This document shows, one piece after another, positions 25,323-32,878 of a stretch of DNA of 43,194 nucleotides. Under the pieces are notes generated by a model, which worked only from the letters and a program-made list of their open reading frames with translations, did no database searches and was not told the DNA's origin. Origin of the DNA: an uncultured Eubacteriales bacterium (GTDB taxonomy: Bacteria > Bacillota > Clostridia > Christensenellales > Pumilibacteraceae); assembly GCA_900543755.1 (NCBI GenBank), contig UQSP01000011.1, positions 1 through 43,194 of the forward strand, read 5' to 3'. Both the position numbers and the translations under genes were made by a program. How positions within the stretch are numbered: the stretch's first letter is position 1; the number at the start of each line of letters is the position of its first letter.

Positions 25323-26564
25323 TTAAAGCAGAATGGTTTTTCCGCCGTTTTTGCGCGACTCCTCGGCGGCATAACACATCTGATGACTCATAAGCGACTT
25401 AGAGATGTCGGTAAGTATTTTTGCGTTTTTACCCCCTATAAGCGCGGCAAAGTCGTCCACGAGGCGCGCGTCGCCGCCGCCGTGTCCCGCAAGTCCGGTA
25501 GTAAGACTTTTTACGTCAATCACTTCCTGTTTCCCGCCGAAAGGAGTAAAGGTAATCGTATTTGTCCCCATATCGCCCACAATTTCGCCTTTGGTGAGGT
25601 GAACTTTTATGACACGGGTCATTGCCGCGGAAAACGCAGTCATGGTAAGCTGAGCGGTTATACCGTCTTCGAAAAGAAGATTGGTGACCTGGTGGTCCAC
25701 TACGTCATTGTCGCATTTATACACACAGCGTGCAAAACGGTTGTCGGGATTGGAAAAATGTTTTTCGATAGCGGCATTGTCATCCGCGTCCCCGTAATAA
25801 TCGGTAAGGAATAAAAATCCCGAAGCGGCGCCCGTTTTCTTGTAAATCTCCAAGCAGTTGTAAGCGCATTCGTCTTTTTTCGGGCACTTATAGCAGTAAT
25901 CCGCGCTGCCCTCGGGCGCGTTTTCCTTTGTGAAATAGGTAAGCGAGCCGAACGACGAAACGGCTTTGCAGTCCTTTCCGATGAGGTAGTAAAGGATATC
26001 CATATCGTGACAGCACTTTTGCAAAATCATGGGCGAGCTTTTCTCCGAATTTCCCCAGTTGCCGCGCACGAAAGAATGCGACTGATGAAACCAGCCCACG
26101 TTTTCCGTCTGAGTCACGGTGACCACCTTGCCCAGTTCTCCGCTGTCGATTTTCTGCTTGATAAGCGCGTAAAAAGGCGAATAACGCAAGACGTGGCAAA
26201 CTTCCACCTTGCGATTGAGCTTTTTGCTCAGTTCGTAAATGCCGCGGCATTCCTCCGCCGTTTCCGCAATTGGTTTTTCCAAAAGAAGGTCATATCCTAA
26301 ATTAAGCGCGCGTATGGCGTATTGGTAATGAGTCCTGTCCATGGTGGACAAAACAAGCGCGTCCGCCAGCTTTCCGGCTGCGAAAAATTTTTCGGGGTCT
26401 ACGAAAGTTTTATCTTTTGATATCCCCGTGTCGCGCACCGCTTTATCCAGTTTGTCGGGATTTATGTCACATACGGCGGTCAAAGTAAAATCGCCGCGCT
26501 CGTTTAAAAGCCGCGTATAAAGACTTCCCCTTCCACCGTAACCTATAACCGCATAAGTATTCAT
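25323..26564 (-). CDS. Gfo/Idh/MocA-family oxidoreductase
   Basis: 413 residues. An N-terminal Rossmann fold (VIGYGGRGSLY at 6-16) carries the family signature LEKPIAE near 94. The C-terminal alpha/beta domain contains the HDMD motif near 186, where the catalytic His lies in this family. Such enzymes oxidise or reduce sugars, inositols and derivatives with NAD(P). A CYKCPKKDECAYNC cysteine cluster near 222-235 could bind zinc and occurs in some members. GAGGAGGAT precedes the ATG. Two direct repeats overlap the weak -35 region, pointing to control by the AraC protein encoded 396 bp away. The exact substrate is unknown. Confidence 0.9.
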   Translation of the reverse strand: MNTYAVIGYGGRGSLYTRLLNERGDFTLTAVCDINPDKLDKAVRDTGISKDKTFVDPEKFFAAGKLADALVLSTMDRTHYQYAIRALNLGYDLLLEKPIAETAEECRGIYELSKKLNRKVEVCHVLRYSPFYALIKQKIDSGELGKVVTVTQTENVGWFHQSHSFVRGNWGNSEKSSPMILQKCCHDMDILYYLIGKDCKAVSSFGSLTYFTKENAPEGSADYCYKCPKKDECAYNCLEIYKKTGAASGFLFLTDYYGDADDNAAIEKHFSNPDNRFARCVYKCDNDVVDHQVTNLLFEDGITAQLTMTAFSAAMTRVIKVHLTKGEIVGDMGTNTITFTPFGGKQEVIDVKSLTTGLAGHGGGDARLVDDFAALIGGKNAKILTDISKSLMSHQMCYAAEESRKNGGKTILL

Positions 26565-26585
26565 AATCTTAATCCTCCTCAGACT

Positions 26586-26614
26586 ATTTTAGCACATCGG
26601 TTAAAAAAAGTGAT
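26586..26614 (-). promoter_or_regulatory. Activator-type promoter of the Gfo/Idh/MocA gene
   Basis: TAAAAT (26586-26591) is a good -10 box on the minus strand, but the hexamer 17 bp upstream (ATCACT) matches TTGACA at only three positions. A weak -35 overlapped by a repeat is typical of activator-dependent promoters. Confidence 0.55.
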
Positions 26615-26642
26615 AGTGTTGAAAAATAAAAATAGTGTTGAA
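26613..26642 (-). repeat. Two TTCAACACTAT direct repeats, candidate AraC sites
   Basis: Minus-strand TTCAACACTAT occurs at 26632-26642 and 26613-26623, exact copies with a 19-bp period. The proximal copy overlaps the -35 region. AraC-family activators typically bind such direct repeats next to RNA polymerase. Confidence 0.6.
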
Positions 26643-26960
26643 TAAAGACAATTTATTTATACAAAAAGACGGCGGCAAATAAAAAAAACGGCGCTTACGT
26701 CAGTCCGTTTCAGCCGACAAAATCAGTTTAATTTAACCGTATTTTAATCAATCGGGACAAAAATAGTCATAAAACGGCAAAACCCGTCCCAAAAGCCTTA
26801 AGCACTTTAATTTACGGGCAAAGAACCCTACTATAAAAAATTAAAAAAACAAAAAAACGAAATAAGGTGCAGTAAAAAATCTTTATCCGTGCAGTATTCA
26901 AGCTTGAGCGAAAATCTTTTACCCGAGAGAAGAAATTTCACCGCGCGAAGCGGATTTATG
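26643..26960. other. Intergenic region 3' of the AraC gene
   Basis: About 320 bp with no gene recognised. It is AT-rich, with a small ACGG/CCGT stem followed by T residues on the minus strand near 26780-26795 that could be a weak terminator for the AraC gene. Confidence 0.4.
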
Positions 26961-27821
26961 TCAGGTATTTTTCGTGCGATACTCGCCGGGAGTCATGCCG
27001 TAAGCGCGGGAAAACACGTCGTAAAAATGCTTTTTGTCAGAGTATCCCACCTCCGCCATAATCTTGTCGACGGACTGATTGGTGCCTTTAAGAAGCGACG
27101 CGGCGGTTTCCAGCTTTTTTTCCTGAATGAATTTGACCAGCGACAGATTTGTCTGCTGTTTGAAAAGTCGGCTTAAGTACGACGGGGAAAAGAACATTGC
27201 GCGGGAAATACCGCCCACGCTGAGCTCCTTGGTGTCGTGCGCGTAAATATAATCTATTACCTCCCCCACAAGCTTACGCTGAAAAGAAGGGAGCGGAGCG
27301 TGTTCCCGCTCGGCGCACAGACGGAACATTTTTATGATAACCGCCGTCAGAAGAGAACGTATTACCTTAAGATAACCTTCCTTTTTCTTTTCCTGCTCCT
27401 CGGTCATGGTTAAAATATAACCGCGTATTTCGCTTGTGTCCGCGTCCAAAAGACTGACGAAACCTTTTGCCTCCTTGCCCTCGAATGCGTAACCGCTGAA
27501 AAATAAGTCGTAAGCAAGCTCTATAAACCCTTCGCCGTTAATCGCCCGCGTAAGAAATTCGGGGTAAAACAGGCAGTTGCAAAGCGTGATTTTTTTGCCC
27601 TCTTCCAATTTATAAGAATGCTCTACGCCCAAATCTATTATAAACATGTCGCCGGGCTTGACGTGCATGCTTTCCCCGCCCACAACGTGAGTCGCCTCCC
27701 CCTCCAGAATATAGGTAAGCTCCACAAACTCGTGGGAATGGGGCGCGCTGTCGCCGTGAGTATAAAGTCTTACCGCAACGCCTTCCTCGTCGCGTATGTG
27801 TTTTTTGTTTTCGTATTTCAT
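26961..27821 (-). CDS. AraC-family regulator with cupin sensor domain
   Basis: 286 residues. The N-terminal cupin (about 20-100, with HSHEFVELTYILEGEATH in part and a metal-site-like HS) would sense a small metabolite, probably a carbohydrate. The C-terminal double helix-turn-helix (about 185-284) shows the AraC signature, with AMFFSPSYLSRLFKQQTN near 210-230 and VGYSDKKHFYDVFSRAYGMTPGEYR (shown across 256-280). GGAGGA precedes the ATG. It lies 6 nt behind the hydroxyacid dehydrogenase gene, so the two form an operon. Its likely target is the direct-repeat promoter of the neighbouring oxidoreductase gene. Confidence 0.92.
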   Translation of the reverse strand: MKYENKKHIRDEEGVAVRLYTHGDSAPHSHEFVELTYILEGEATHVVGGESMHVKPGDMFIIDLGVEHSYKLEEGKKITLCNCLFYPEFLTRAINGEGFIELAYDLFFSGYAFEGKEAKGFVSLLDADTSEIRGYILTMTEEQEKKKEGYLKVIRSLLTAVIIKMFRLCAEREHAPLPSFQRKLVGEVIDYIYAHDTKELSVGGISRAMFFSPSYLSRLFKQQTNLSLVKFIQEKKLETAASLLKGTNQSVDKIMAEVGYSDKKHFYDVFSRAYGMTPGEYRTKNT

Positions 27822-27827
27822 TTTGCG

Positions 27828-28781
27828 TTATCCTCCGGTGACGTCGTTGACGGGTTTGCCTGCTATAAACGCGCGTAAATTTTCAGCAGCGATATCGATA
27901 AGCCTTTGGCGAGTTTCCCTGCTTGCCCAGGCGACGTGCGGAGTAATGTAGCAGTTTTTAAGTCCGTAAAGCGGGCAGTCGCTTTGCATGGGCTCGGCGC
28001 CGATAACGTCAAGACACGCCGCGCGCAATCCGCCGTCCTTTAACGCGCGGGCAAGGTCATATTCGTTTATCAGGCCTCCGCGCGCGGTGTTTACAAGCAC
28101 CGCCGTCTTTTTCATAAGCGAAAGCGTTTTTGCGCACACGATTTCCTTGGTGTTTTCGGTAAGCGGCGCGTGCAGCGTAAGCCAGTCGCTTTCTTTGAAA
28201 AGTCTTTCTAAATCCACCGTTTCGTATTCGCTATCTTCTCTTCGGGTACGCGTACAAGCAATGACGTTCATGCCGAAAGCCCTGCCTAAAGCCGCGACTT
28301 TTTTGCCGATGTTGCCCAGCCCCAAAATGCCCAGAGTTTTACCCTTAAGCTCCGTGAGATAATAGGGATAATAACAAAAAGACTTGCTTTTAATCCAGTC
28401 GCCGCGGTTTACAGAAGCAACGTAATCATATAACCCCGACGCCGTCATCAGAATAAATCCCATCGCGTGCTGAGCCACCGCGTCGGACGAGTAATCAGGC
28501 ACGTTGCACACGACGATATTGCGCGCCTTTGCCGCCATGACATCGATGTTGTTGTAACCCGTAGCAAACGTACCCACATATTTAAGATTGGGACACGCGT
28601 CCATAAGCGCGGCGTCCACGCGGCTTTTGTTGACGATTACGCCGTCCGCGTCGCCCACGGCGTCCTTTAATTGCGAATACTCGGTGCCGTCGTAATACAC
28701 GATTTCGGCAAGTTTTTCAAGCGGCGTGAAATCCACGTCGCCCTTCGTCACCGCGCTTTTTTCCATAACCGCAATTTTCAT
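27828..28781 (-). CDS. D-2-hydroxyacid dehydrogenase
   Basis: 317 residues, the standard family size. The NAD-binding motif GLGNIGKKVAALGRAFGMNV begins near residue 154. The catalytic Arg is in VNTARGGLI near 232, Glu in DVIGAEPM near 261, and His in YITPHVAW near 282. Members reduce 2-oxoacids or oxidise D-2-hydroxyacids (glycerate, lactate, phosphoglycerate); which one cannot be told here. It shares an operon with the AraC regulator and a 175-bp divergent promoter region with the FAD oxidoreductase gene. Confidence 0.92.
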   Translation of the reverse strand: MKIAVMEKSAVTKGDVDFTPLEKLAEIVYYDGTEYSQLKDAVGDADGVIVNKSRVDAALMDACPNLKYVGTFATGYNNIDVMAAKARNIVVCNVPDYSSDAVAQHAMGFILMTASGLYDYVASVNRGDWIKSKSFCYYPYYLTELKGKTLGILGLGNIGKKVAALGRAFGMNVIACTRTRREDSEYETVDLERLFKESDWLTLHAPLTENTKEIVCAKTLSLMKKTAVLVNTARGGLINEYDLARALKDGGLRAACLDVIGAEPMQSDCPLYGLKNCYITPHVAWASRETRQRLIDIAAENLRAFIAGKPVNDVTGG

Positions 28782-28828
28782 TTTCTTACTTGCCCCTGAA
28801 TTAATTTTTATCCTGCTTTGTCATACGA

Positions 28829-28857
28829 TTGCCATGCCGCATAGATTGATATATAAT
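28829..28857 (+). promoter_or_regulatory. SigA promoter of the FAD oxidoreductase gene
   Basis: TTGCCA (28829-28834) and TATAAT (28852-28857), spacer 17 bp; the leader is about 90 nt. Confidence 0.7.
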
Positions 28858-28861
28858 AATA

Positions 28862-28873
28862 TACGTAAGCGTA
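28862..28873. promoter_or_regulatory. Short palindrome between divergent promoters
   Basis: TACGTAAGCGTA has TACG/CGTA arms and sits between two divergent -10 boxes, a sensible place for a shared operator. The arms are short, so chance is not excluded. Confidence 0.3.
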
Positions 28874-28887
28874 ATTTTACCGAAAAA

Positions 28888-28916
28888 ATTATACCACAAT
28901 TTTGATAAAATGACAA
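28888..28916 (-). promoter_or_regulatory. SigA promoter of the hydroxyacid dehydrogenase-AraC operon
   Basis: TTGTCA (28911-28916) and TATAAT (28888-28893) on the minus strand, spacer 17 bp. It faces away from, and its transcript crosses, the divergent plus-strand promoter. Confidence 0.72.
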
Positions 28917-28956
28917 TAATAAAGCAACTTTAATTGACTAGATAAGGGAGGAAAAA

Positions 28957-30228
28957 ATGGCAAGCGATTATATCGAAGTAAAAGAACACGTTCCGCACGC
29001 GGGCAGTTACGACGTCATCGTGGCAGGCGGCGGCGTCGCGGGTGCGGCGGCCGCCGTTGCCGCCGCAAGAGGCGGCGCGCGCGTCCTGCTTACCGAAAAA
29101 ACGGTAAACCTGGGCGGACTTGCCACGACGGGACTTATAAACCTTTTCGTTCCGCTTTGCAACGGCAGGGGCAAGCAGATAATCACCGGCATGGCGGAGG
29201 AATTTTTGCGGCTTTCTGTAAAATACGGCTTTGACACTTTGCCCAAGGAGTGGAAATCGGGTCCGCCCGACAAACCCACGCTTGAAAGATACGTCACGCG
29301 TTTTTCCGCCCCCGTGTTTTCGCTTGCGCTTAGCGAGCTTATGGTAAAAGAAGACGTGGACGTATTGTTCGACACGGTGGTTTCCCGGCCCGTCGTTACC
29401 AAAAAAGGAATTATCGACGGCGTCATAACCGAGTCGAAGTCGGGACGCGAATATTACTCGGCAAAGACGGTGATAGACGTGACGGGCGACGCGGACTTAT
29501 TGTTCCGCGCGGGCGTACCCACGGTGCAGGGCAGAAATTACTTTACATACTCCTGTTTTGCGCAAAGTCTGGACTCGATGCGGCGCGCAATCGACGCGGA
29601 CGACGTATCTAAAGTCACGGAATGGGTCTGTGGCGGCAACGCCACGCTTTACGGCGAACATCAGCGCGAGGGAGAAAGGCTTTACGAAGGAACTTCCAAC
29701 ACCGACGTTACCGAATATATGCTTAAAAACCAGCTGCTCGCGCTTGAAAACATCAAAACCAAAGACAGAAAACGCTTTGACGTCGTTACCCTTCCCTATA
29801 TGCCGCAATTCCGCACCACGCGCAGAATAGACGGCGATTACACGCTTAAGGAAAGCGACAAGTACCGCCACTTTGACGACTCGGTGGGTGCGATATGCGA
29901 CTTTGACCGCAGGGACTTTTTGTACGAAGTGCCTTTCCGCACGCTTGTCAACGGTAAATGGAAAAACGTAATCACCGCGGGAAGATGCGCCGCGGGCGAA
30001 GGCTACGCCTGGGACGTATTGCGCGTGATTCCGCCCGCAATCCTCACGGGTCAGGCGGCGGGAACGGCGGCGGCATTAAGCGTAAAACACAATGTGCCCG
30101 TGACGGAAACCGACATCGCGCTTTTACAGAAAACGCTGGAAAAAGAGGGCGTAACCATTCACTTCGACGACGCGCTTGTGCCCGAAAATCAGAAAGGCGG
30201 CGAAAAGGCGGACATAGGGCACTTTTAA
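28957..30228 (+). CDS. FAD-dependent oxidoreductase
   Basis: 423 residues. The N-terminal dinucleotide-binding motif VAGGGVAGAAAA (22-33) is followed by a Glu at the end of the second beta strand (LLTEK) and GGLATTGL near 53. A second flavin-contact segment, TAGRCAAGEGYAWDVLRV, lies near 346. This matches the FAD-dependent family often annotated in carbohydrate and organic-acid clusters of anaerobes; the substrate is not predictable. GGGAGG precedes the ATG. Divergent to the hydroxyacid dehydrogenase operon, it probably shares regulation and pathway with it. Confidence 0.88.
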   Translation: MASDYIEVKEHVPHAGSYDVIVAGGGVAGAAAAVAAARGGARVLLTEKTVNLGGLATTGLINLFVPLCNGRGKQIITGMAEEFLRLSVKYGFDTLPKEWKSGPPDKPTLERYVTRFSAPVFSLALSELMVKEDVDVLFDTVVSRPVVTKKGIIDGVITESKSGREYYSAKTVIDVTGDADLLFRAGVPTVQGRNYFTYSCFAQSLDSMRRAIDADDVSKVTEWVCGGNATLYGEHQREGERLYEGTSNTDVTEYMLKNQLLALENIKTKDRKRFDVVTLPYMPQFRTTRRIDGDYTLKESDKYRHFDDSVGAICDFDRRDFLYEVPFRTLVNGKWKNVITAGRCAAGEGYAWDVLRVIPPAILTGQAAGTAAALSVKHNVPVTETDIALLQKTLEKEGVTIHFDDALVPENQKGGEKADIGHF

Positions 30229-30568
30229 ATAAGACGGGCGGCGGTTAAATAAAAACGGTACGCTAAATTTGCGAAAAATAAAAGTACGCGATTCTTCAGC
30301 TATTGGGCAGGCAGTTTTTTTCGCAAAGTATTTTACCTGTGCTGAAGGATTATCGGAAATTTCACGTTGCGCCTTATTCTTTTTTTGACAGTCTGCTTTA
30401 ACCTTACGCGCAATATTGACGTTTAACGTTTAATCAGCCTTACTCGCGGACAGACAACGCCCGCGCAAAAAAAGGCTGCACTCCCCCCCCCTTTAAATTC
30501 AGAATAGCCACCGTAAAACAAACTTTAAAAAAAAGCTGTATTTTGTTCCTGATTGAGGAAAAGGCGAC
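30229..30568. other. Intergenic region with nine-C tract
   Basis: 340 bp without a gene. CTTCAGC and GCTGAAG near 30294 and 30342 can pair as a long hairpin, perhaps ending the FAD gene transcript. A homopolymer of nine C lies at 30483-30491, upstream of the SGNH hydrolase gene. No convincing promoter was found. Confidence 0.45.
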
Positions 30569-31630
30569 ATGAACATAGAAAAAATAGACAAAAATTTTTT
30601 ACAGAACAATCGTTCCGCCGAGAGCGAAATGACCGAATATGAAATTCCGCAATCGCCCTTTAAGCTTTACGGAATCTTTTACGACGAAAGCGAAAAACGT
30701 TTTATGCGCATACCGAAAACCGTTGCTGAAAACACGAGCGAAGGCTGCGTATTTCTCATGCGGCACACCTCCGGAGGAAGACTTAAGTTTTCCACCGACT
30801 CGGACACGATAAGCATAAAAGCTACTTACGACTATATTTTCGAAATGTCGCATATGCCGAAAACGGGCCGTGCGGGTTTTTCGCTTATCGACGAAACCGA
30901 CGGCTGCGAGCTGGTCTATACTTTCCGCCCCGAGTCGGCAAACGGCAACGGCTTTTGCGCCTCCGCCGCGGCGATAAAAAAAGGCGTCAGAAATTACATA
31001 CTGTACTTTCCGCTTTACAACGACGTCGGAAGCCTTACAATAGGGCTGAAAAAAGGCAGTTTCCTGGGCGAAGGCAAACCCTACGAAAACGTTAAACCCG
31101 TGCTTTACTACGGCTCTTCCATTACTCAGGGCGGCTGCGCGTCCCGTCCCGACAACTGCTATCCCGCGCTTGTGTCCAAGTGGACGAACACCGACTTCAT
31201 AAATATGGGTCTTAGCGGAAACGCCAAAGCCGAACCCGCGTTCAGCGAATATCTGTCCTCTATACCGTGCAGCGTTTTCGTATGTGACTACGACCACAAC
31301 GCGCCGGACAAAGCCCACCTTGAAAAAACTCATCTTCCTCTTTACCTTACGTTCCGCGCGGCAAATCCCTCCGTTCCCGTACTTTTTTTGACGAAGCCCG
31401 ACCCGGAGCGCGACAAAGAGGCTTTACAAAGAAAACGCGTAATCCGCGACACCTACCTTTACGCACGCGAACACGGCGACAAAAACGTCTTTTTCATTGA
31501 CGGATATTCGCTTTTCGGCAAAGCCGACCGCGAGAACTGCACCGTGGACGGCACCCACCCCAACGACCTGGGATTTTACAGAATGGCTAAAGCGGTAATG
31601 AAGATAATCGCACCTTTACTGAAAAGTTGA
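30569..31630 (+). CDS. SGNH/GDSL-type hydrolase
   Basis: 353 residues. The N-terminal domain of about 170 residues looks like the beta-sandwich seen ahead of SGNH domains in this family. The catalytic domain has YGSSITQGG (nucleophile Ser at about 184), block II NMGLSGNAK near 212 (oxyanion Gly), block III DYDHNAP near 240 (Asn), and block V DGTHPND near 327 (Asp and His). Such enzymes usually de-esterify carbohydrates or lipids. No signal peptide is visible, suggesting cytoplasmic action on imported substrate. GAGGAAAAGG precedes the ATG. It lies on the same strand as the FAD oxidoreductase gene but 340 bp away. Confidence 0.9.
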   Translation: MNIEKIDKNFLQNNRSAESEMTEYEIPQSPFKLYGIFYDESEKRFMRIPKTVAENTSEGCVFLMRHTSGGRLKFSTDSDTISIKATYDYIFEMSHMPKTGRAGFSLIDETDGCELVYTFRPESANGNGFCASAAAIKKGVRNYILYFPLYNDVGSLTIGLKKGSFLGEGKPYENVKPVLYYGSSITQGGCASRPDNCYPALVSKWTNTDFINMGLSGNAKAEPAFSEYLSSIPCSVFVCDYDHNAPDKAHLEKTHLPLYLTFRAANPSVPVLFLTKPDPERDKEALQRKRVIRDTYLYAREHGDKNVFFIDGYSLFGKADRENCTVDGTHPNDLGFYRMAKAVMKIIAPLLKS

Positions 31631-31842
31631 ATTTCCGTGTTTTATGCCGCGTTTATCTAAAACCGCGCCGAAGCCGACCTTGATGAATTTTACTTTAATC
31701 ATACAGCGGTTTAAGGAAAAACAATTCTGATTTAATACAAAAGACACGGAGGTTTAATCCTTTTAAGAATTGCACGTTGCTCAGACTTTCTTTATAAACT
31801 CATTTGCCGCTTGCCCTGCACCTATACATTCTTTTATACAAC
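31631..31842. other. 3' intergenic region before shared terminator
   Basis: About 210 bp after the SGNH gene with no gene or motif recognised, leading to the hairpin at 31843-31876. Confidence 0.4.
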
Positions 31843-31876
31843 AAAAGCCGCTCCTGTTAAGACGGGAACGGCTTTT
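31843..31876. terminator. Bidirectional terminator between convergent genes
   Basis: AAAAGCCG (31843-31850) and CGGCTTTT (31869-31876) form a stem, extended past one mismatch by TCC/GGA. T-rich ends on both strands fit termination of both the SGNH gene (plus) and trxB (minus). Confidence 0.7.
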
Positions 31877-31971
31877 ACGTTGTTTTTTGCAATTATGACG
31901 AATTTTCGTCACACAGGTTTTAATAATTCCAAAGTATAAACTCTTAAATCAAGCGGGCGAATTAACAGATA

Positions 31972-32877
31972 TTACTTCAGATATTTGCAGGCTGCCATGG
32001 CGGCAACGGCTCCGTCAGCTGCGGCGGTGGTAAGCTGGCGCACGGATTTTGTGCGGCAGTCGCCCGCGACGAACACTCCTTCCGTGTCGGTCAAGCAGTC
32101 CTCGCCCGCGACGACGTATCCGTCCTTATCGAGCGTCACAAGATTTTTAAACGCTTCGTTATCGGGCTGCTGACCGATGGCGACGAAACAGGCTTTTACG
32201 GGAAGCACGAGTTTTTCGCCCGTTTCGCGGTTGTCGAACACGCAGGCGGAAAGCTCTTCTCCTCCCTCGAAAGCGGTGAGATTGACGTTTTTTATCCAGA
32301 CGACGTTTTCTTTTTCCAAAAGCGCGTCGGAAAGCGCCTTATCGCCGAAAAACCTGTCCATCCAGGTACAGACGTACACTTTTTTGCAATAGTTGCTTAA
32401 AAGCAGCGAGTACTGAAGCGCGGTGTTGGCGTCGCCCACAAGCGCGACCTCCTCGCCCGAATAGAAAGCCCCGTCACACACTGCGCAGTAGCTTACGCCG
32501 TTGCCGGTAAACTCCTCTTCTCCCTTAACTCCCACTTTTTTGTGCTTTGCGCCCGTGGCTATGATAACCGCGCGCGCCTCGTATAAGCCGTACTCGGCTT
32601 TGACGCGGAAAATTCCGTCGGCGGTTTTTTCAACGTTTTGTACTTTATCAAGCTCGAAATCTGCGCCAAGCGCGGTGATCTGCTCGAACAGATTGTCCGC
32701 CAGTTCGCTGCCCGAAATCGCCTTTACGGACGGAAAATTTTCCACTCTCGGAGAGTTGGCGATTTGTCCGCCCACGCAGTCGCCTTCCAGCACCAATACG
32801 GATTTACCGTTTCTTAAAGCGTAAAGCGCGGCGGTCATACCCGCCGTGCCTGCGCCTATCACTATAATATCAGTCAT
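31972..32877 (-). CDS. trxB: Thioredoxin-disulfide reductase
   Basis: 301 residues, standard length. The FAD-binding GAGTAGMTAA is at 8-17, the redox-active CAVC at 131-134, the NADPH-binding region with LVGDANTALQ near 150, and the C-terminal FAD motif FVAGDCRTKSVRQLTTAAADG near 270 (quoted in part). It transfers electrons from NADPH to thioredoxin-like disulfides. It starts 1 nt after the nrdD stop codon, so it is cotranscribed with and probably coupled to nrdD. Its likely partner is the thioredoxin-like domain fused to NrdD. Confidence 0.95.
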   Translation of the reverse strand: MTDIIVIGAGTAGMTAALYALRNGKSVLVLEGDCVGGQIANSPRVENFPSVKAISGSELADNLFEQITALGADFELDKVQNVEKTADGIFRVKAEYGLYEARAVIIATGAKHKKVGVKGEEEFTGNGVSYCAVCDGAFYSGEEVALVGDANTALQYSLLLSNYCKKVYVCTWMDRFFGDKALSDALLEKENVVWIKNVNLTAFEGGEELSACVFDNRETGEKLVLPVKACFVAIGQQPDNEAFKNLVTLDKDGYVVAGEDCLTDTEGVFVAGDCRTKSVRQLTTAAADGAVAAMAACKYLK

Positions 32878-32878
32878 A

